Positions 62,051-64,000 of a stretch of DNA of 64,000 bases are shown here, piece by piece (within the stretch, counting starts at the first letter, position 1; each line of letters begins with the position of its first letter). The stretch is taken from the NCBI GenBank assembly GCA_902767775.1, contig CACXIP010000015.1, forward strand, positions 38,931 through 102,930. Reading direction: 5' to 3'. The translations under genes were made by a program, and so were the position numbers. The stretch is from an uncultured Prevotellaceae bacterium. GTDB taxonomy: Bacteria > Bacteroidota > Bacteroidia > Bacteroidales > Bacteroidaceae. A model generated the notes under the pieces. It ran no database searches. It was not told where the DNA came from and worked only from the letters and a program-made list of their open reading frames with translations.

Positions 62051-62179
62051 AGTCTTCTTGATACACTGCGATGAGCAACACGGACCACGATTTAGAAATT
62101 TTAGTGCATAATGATGCAAGATTTTCAAACATCAATGGTTATTACGATAGAAACATTTAAAACTATAACTTAGCAGATA

Positions 62180-62911
62180 ATGGAAACAATGAAACTTTGG
62201 AGGCCCGACTTTGGCCTATGGCCAAGCCACCTCACGCTCGGGAAAGAAATGCATGCATCACTTTCCTCTTACTTAATCGGTGCCTTGATGATGCTTGCTG
62301 CTTTCTCCCTCGCTTCTTGCAGCAAGAAATACGAACTGCTTGAACATGAAAGCAACTTTGGCTCTGCTATTATCAACGGCAAAGCGTATCATGATTATCT
62401 GACTGTGGCCGAGGCAGTGTCCAACAAATTCTTTTATACCCCATTGCACGACTCTGGCAAGTTCCTTATCAGCAATGACTCCGTAGCATATCTCCAGTTT
62501 GTACTGCGCGATGATTCGGCCAACTCGATTCACGAGAGTTGGCTTGTGCTCGTCGGCATCCCCATCCACGATGGTGAGGACTTCCCCGTCGTAGGAAAGG
62601 AATATCCCATCCAATACAGCCCGCTCACAGACCACACTTTCTCTGGCGGAGGCAATTTCTATGAGCGAAAGATGCTTGAGCAGATAAAAGTCGACCACTC
62701 TGCAGACCTTCCCTCTGGTATCGGAGGCATAAAAGTGCCTCTGGATATCGAATTCATCTCACTTCGGGGAAGCCTGACTTTTACAGATTCCACACCTTCA
62801 AAAGACAACACGAAGGTAAACTACACCGGCCTGTACATTTTAGAAAATCAACCAGACGAAGAAAACGGCAAGATTAGTATAAATGGAAAGTTTAATTTAA
62901 CATTGGAATAA
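62180..62911 (+). CDS. Lipoprotein with an enlarged leader containing a hairpin insertion
   Basis: 243 residues from the ATG at 62180. The usual start of its relatives would be METMKLWR directly followed by the hydrophobic stretch LIGALMMLAAFSLASC. Here about 25 residues (PDFGLWPSHLTLGKEM...) intervene, so the signal is about 50 residues long, with the lipobox Cys near residue 48. An ATG at 62249 would give a short signal without positive charge. The mature part is beta-rich and has a D-x-D-Y/F pattern; I recognise no family. It follows copy 2 of the receptor after 129 bases. Confidence 0.65.
   Translation: METMKLWRPDFGLWPSHLTLGKEMHASLSSYLIGALMMLAAFSLASCSKKYELLEHESNFGSAIINGKAYHDYLTVAEAVSNKFFYTPLHDSGKFLISNDSVAYLQFVLRDDSANSIHESWLVLVGIPIHDGEDFPVVGKEYPIQYSPLTDHTFSGGGNFYERKMLEQIKVDHSADLPSGIGGIKVPLDIEFISLRGSLTFTDSTPSKDNTKVNYTGLYILENQPDEENGKISINGKFNLTLE
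62204..62242. repeat. Nested inverted repeat inside the lipoprotein leader
   Basis: An inner perfect TTGGCC TAT GGCCAA (62211-62225) lies within an outer CCCGA (62204-62208) / TCGGG (62238-62242). It coincides with the extra leader residues of the lipoprotein. Confidence 0.8.
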
Positions 62912-62969
62912 ATGGCTAAAGTATAATAGCAAAATGAAAAGCCTGATTCTTTTATCAAATGTAAGTAAA

Positions 62970-63395
62970 ATGAAAACAATGAAAATCTGGAGAAACATCT
63001 TTGTGATGTGCGCTGCCGTGCTATCCCTTGCCTCTTGTAGCAGCGACGATGAAGAATTTCAGACAAACCAGCTTGCGGGCACTTGGCTGCGGGTATATGA
63101 CGAGGGTGTTGTGGCAGAGGGTTATGTGAAGTACACTTTTACGCCCGGTGTTCCCTCTACAAGTGGCGATTGTGATATCTATGTTTATGATGTGTTTGCT
63201 GGTGATACGACTATACATAGGGGGTATGTGCTTAATGACAATCGGCAGCTCGTTATCTACGAACCCATGTATGGCGGCACACCAAAGTTGCAGACATGGA
63301 ATATCAAAAAGCTGGGCAGCAGCACTATGTCATGGGAAAGAGCAGACCGTTCCGACATTATCTATAATTTCAAACGTGCTGCACTTCAGAAGTAA
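62970..63395 (+). CDS. Small lipoprotein (lipocalin-like?)
   Basis: 141 residues from the ATG at 62970; an ATG at 62934 adds 12 residues before the same signal. The signal is MKTMKIWRNIFVMCAAVLSLASC, the mature start SSDDEEFQTNQLAGTWLRVYDEG. The N-L-x-G-T-W motif and a beta-strand pattern (VKYTFTPG, VLNDNRQLVIYEP, MSWERADRSDIIYNFKR) suggest a lipocalin-like domain, though this is tentative. It shares the leader with the lipoprotein before it (METMKLWR against MKTMKIWR), so the two are probably paralogous or exchanged leaders. Confidence 0.7.
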   Translation: MKTMKIWRNIFVMCAAVLSLASCSSDDEEFQTNQLAGTWLRVYDEGVVAEGYVKYTFTPGVPSTSGDCDIYVYDVFAGDTTIHRGYVLNDNRQLVIYEPMYGGTPKLQTWNIKKLGSSTMSWERADRSDIIYNFKRAALQK

Positions 63396-63530
63396 CTTCA
63401 AAGCACGTGGATATTTTCAAGTCTCTTGCCTATTGATGACAAAGGCAATAAAAAGGATGAGTTTTTGTTTATATTTAAGGATATGACTCATTATAACAAA
63501 ATAACATGAAGAAAGGATAATTGCCCTTAT

Positions 63531-64000
63531 ATGAACTACAAAGCCATCATCACCATCCTCTTGGCGGCATGTAGCCTCACCGTCAGCGCACAAACTGAGG
63601 GGAACGGCAAGATAACCTTGTCGGGGAATGATGCTGCTTTTAAGAAAATGGACTTCAATAATCAAATACTGACGGACACGATGCGCTTCAATGTCGAGGC
63701 ATTGCAACCAGAATTCTTAACGTCAGCGGTGCACGAGATGAAATGCTTGGGATGATGAACTTAGAAACTGGCGTGGTCGCACTTTATCAAGACTTTGGTC
63801 GACTGCATTTCACGGCTACGGCCATAGCCAACAAATACTGGATGCCGATGCAAGGCTCACTAACAACGCAATACGGCATAGGCGGCAACGTCGGTTTAGA
63901 TGTCAGCGACCACCTTTCGCTCCACGCATTCGGCTACTACTACAGCACCAGTCCCATCGTCGGCCCCGCACCCAGCCCTTACGTCAGCACCACGAATTAC
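63531..64000 (+). pseudogene. Secreted barrel-like protein gene, frameshifted and cut by the window edge
   Basis: It opens with signal peptide MNYKAIITILLAACSLTVSAQ and EGNGKITLSGNDAAFKKMDFNNQILTDTMRFNVEALQP. The frame then ends at a TGA at 63753-63755. The +2 frame continues the protein sense from about 63710 (ILNVSGARDEMLGMMNLETGVVALYQDFGRLHFTATAIANKYW...) with no stop to the end of the window. A one-base loss or gain near 63708-63712 would join them. The later part (GLDVSDHLSLHAFGYYYSTSP) looks like an outer-membrane barrel strand. It may be a real frameshift, a phase-variable site or a sequencing error. Confidence 0.7.

Noticed and set aside
63426-63448. TTGCCT/AGGCAA hairpin as terminator
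   Set aside because: Only 6 bp with an 11-base loop and no T-run after it.

Overview
The window is chromosomal DNA from a member of the Bacteroidota, most likely a Prevotella/Segatella-type gut or oral anaerobe. Several things support this. About twenty gene starts are preceded by the Bacteroidota -7 promoter element TAnnTTTG rather than an E. coli-type -10. There are SusC/RagA-type TonB-dependent receptors, an ECF sigma / DUF4974 anti-sigma pair, a C10 (streptopain/interpain-like) protease, a class III fructose-1,6-bisphosphatase and a DUF4270 lipoprotein. C-terminal tails of the type 'YDLQGR...GIYIQNGKK' recur on secreted proteins. tRNA genes carry no encoded CCA. No rRNA, CRISPR array, transposase or phage gene was recognised. 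All assignments are by reading; no database search was run.

Layout. 1-6.4 kb (minus): alanine dehydrogenase, then a three-gene unit of Na/Pi-type transporter, large membrane protein and a beta-propeller lipoprotein with a CxxCH motif. 6.6-9.7 kb (minus): AraC-type regulator, M49 dipeptidyl peptidase III and AlkD-like protein, closely packed. 10-21.5 kb (plus): a long biosynthetic run with purU, hisH-hisA-hisF-hisIE, ftsE, lysC-lysA, two glycosyltransferase-like genes and fbp, closed by a bidirectional terminator shared with pgm. 21.5-25.8 kb: pgm (minus), rlmH (plus), then nitroreductase-kdsC-maf (minus). 25.8-29.3 kb: secreted esterase-like hydrolase and a TonB-dependent receptor, followed by a striking nested tandem repeat.

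29.7-32.5 kb: methylmalonyl-CoA epimerase, carboxyltransferase subunit, a tiny OadG-tail-like protein and a biotin carrier, with no membrane pump subunit. 32.6-39.4 kb: N-domain-only glycogen synthase, DUF4270 lipoprotein, a 42-residue basic protein, phosphate acyltransferase and uvrA. 39.4-39.6 kb: tRNA-Thr(CGT) and tRNA-Gly(CCC). 40-47.6 kb (minus): ABC exporter, two tandem C4-dicarboxylate transporters, carboxylesterase and CDF cation pump. 47.7-52.7 kb: EamA exporter, sialate-O-acetylesterase-like enzyme, two unknown genes and tcdA. 52.9-55 kb: secreted C10 protease.

55.6-64 kb is an accessory locus: ECF sigma factor, anti-sigma factor, two TonB-receptor-like proteins that share a near-identical N-terminal STN domain, two small lipoproteins and a frameshifted secreted protein running off the edge. 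Three of its genes contain intergenic-style palindromic or tandem repeats inside the reading frame, at linker or leader positions. I consider that the most unusual signal in the window.

Metabolically the region fits succinate/propionate fermentation (C4-dicarboxylate exchange, methylmalonyl-CoA steps), gluconeogenesis and glycan precursor supply (fbp, pgm, kdsC), amino-acid synthesis (his, lys) and uptake of peptides or glycans at the outer membrane.
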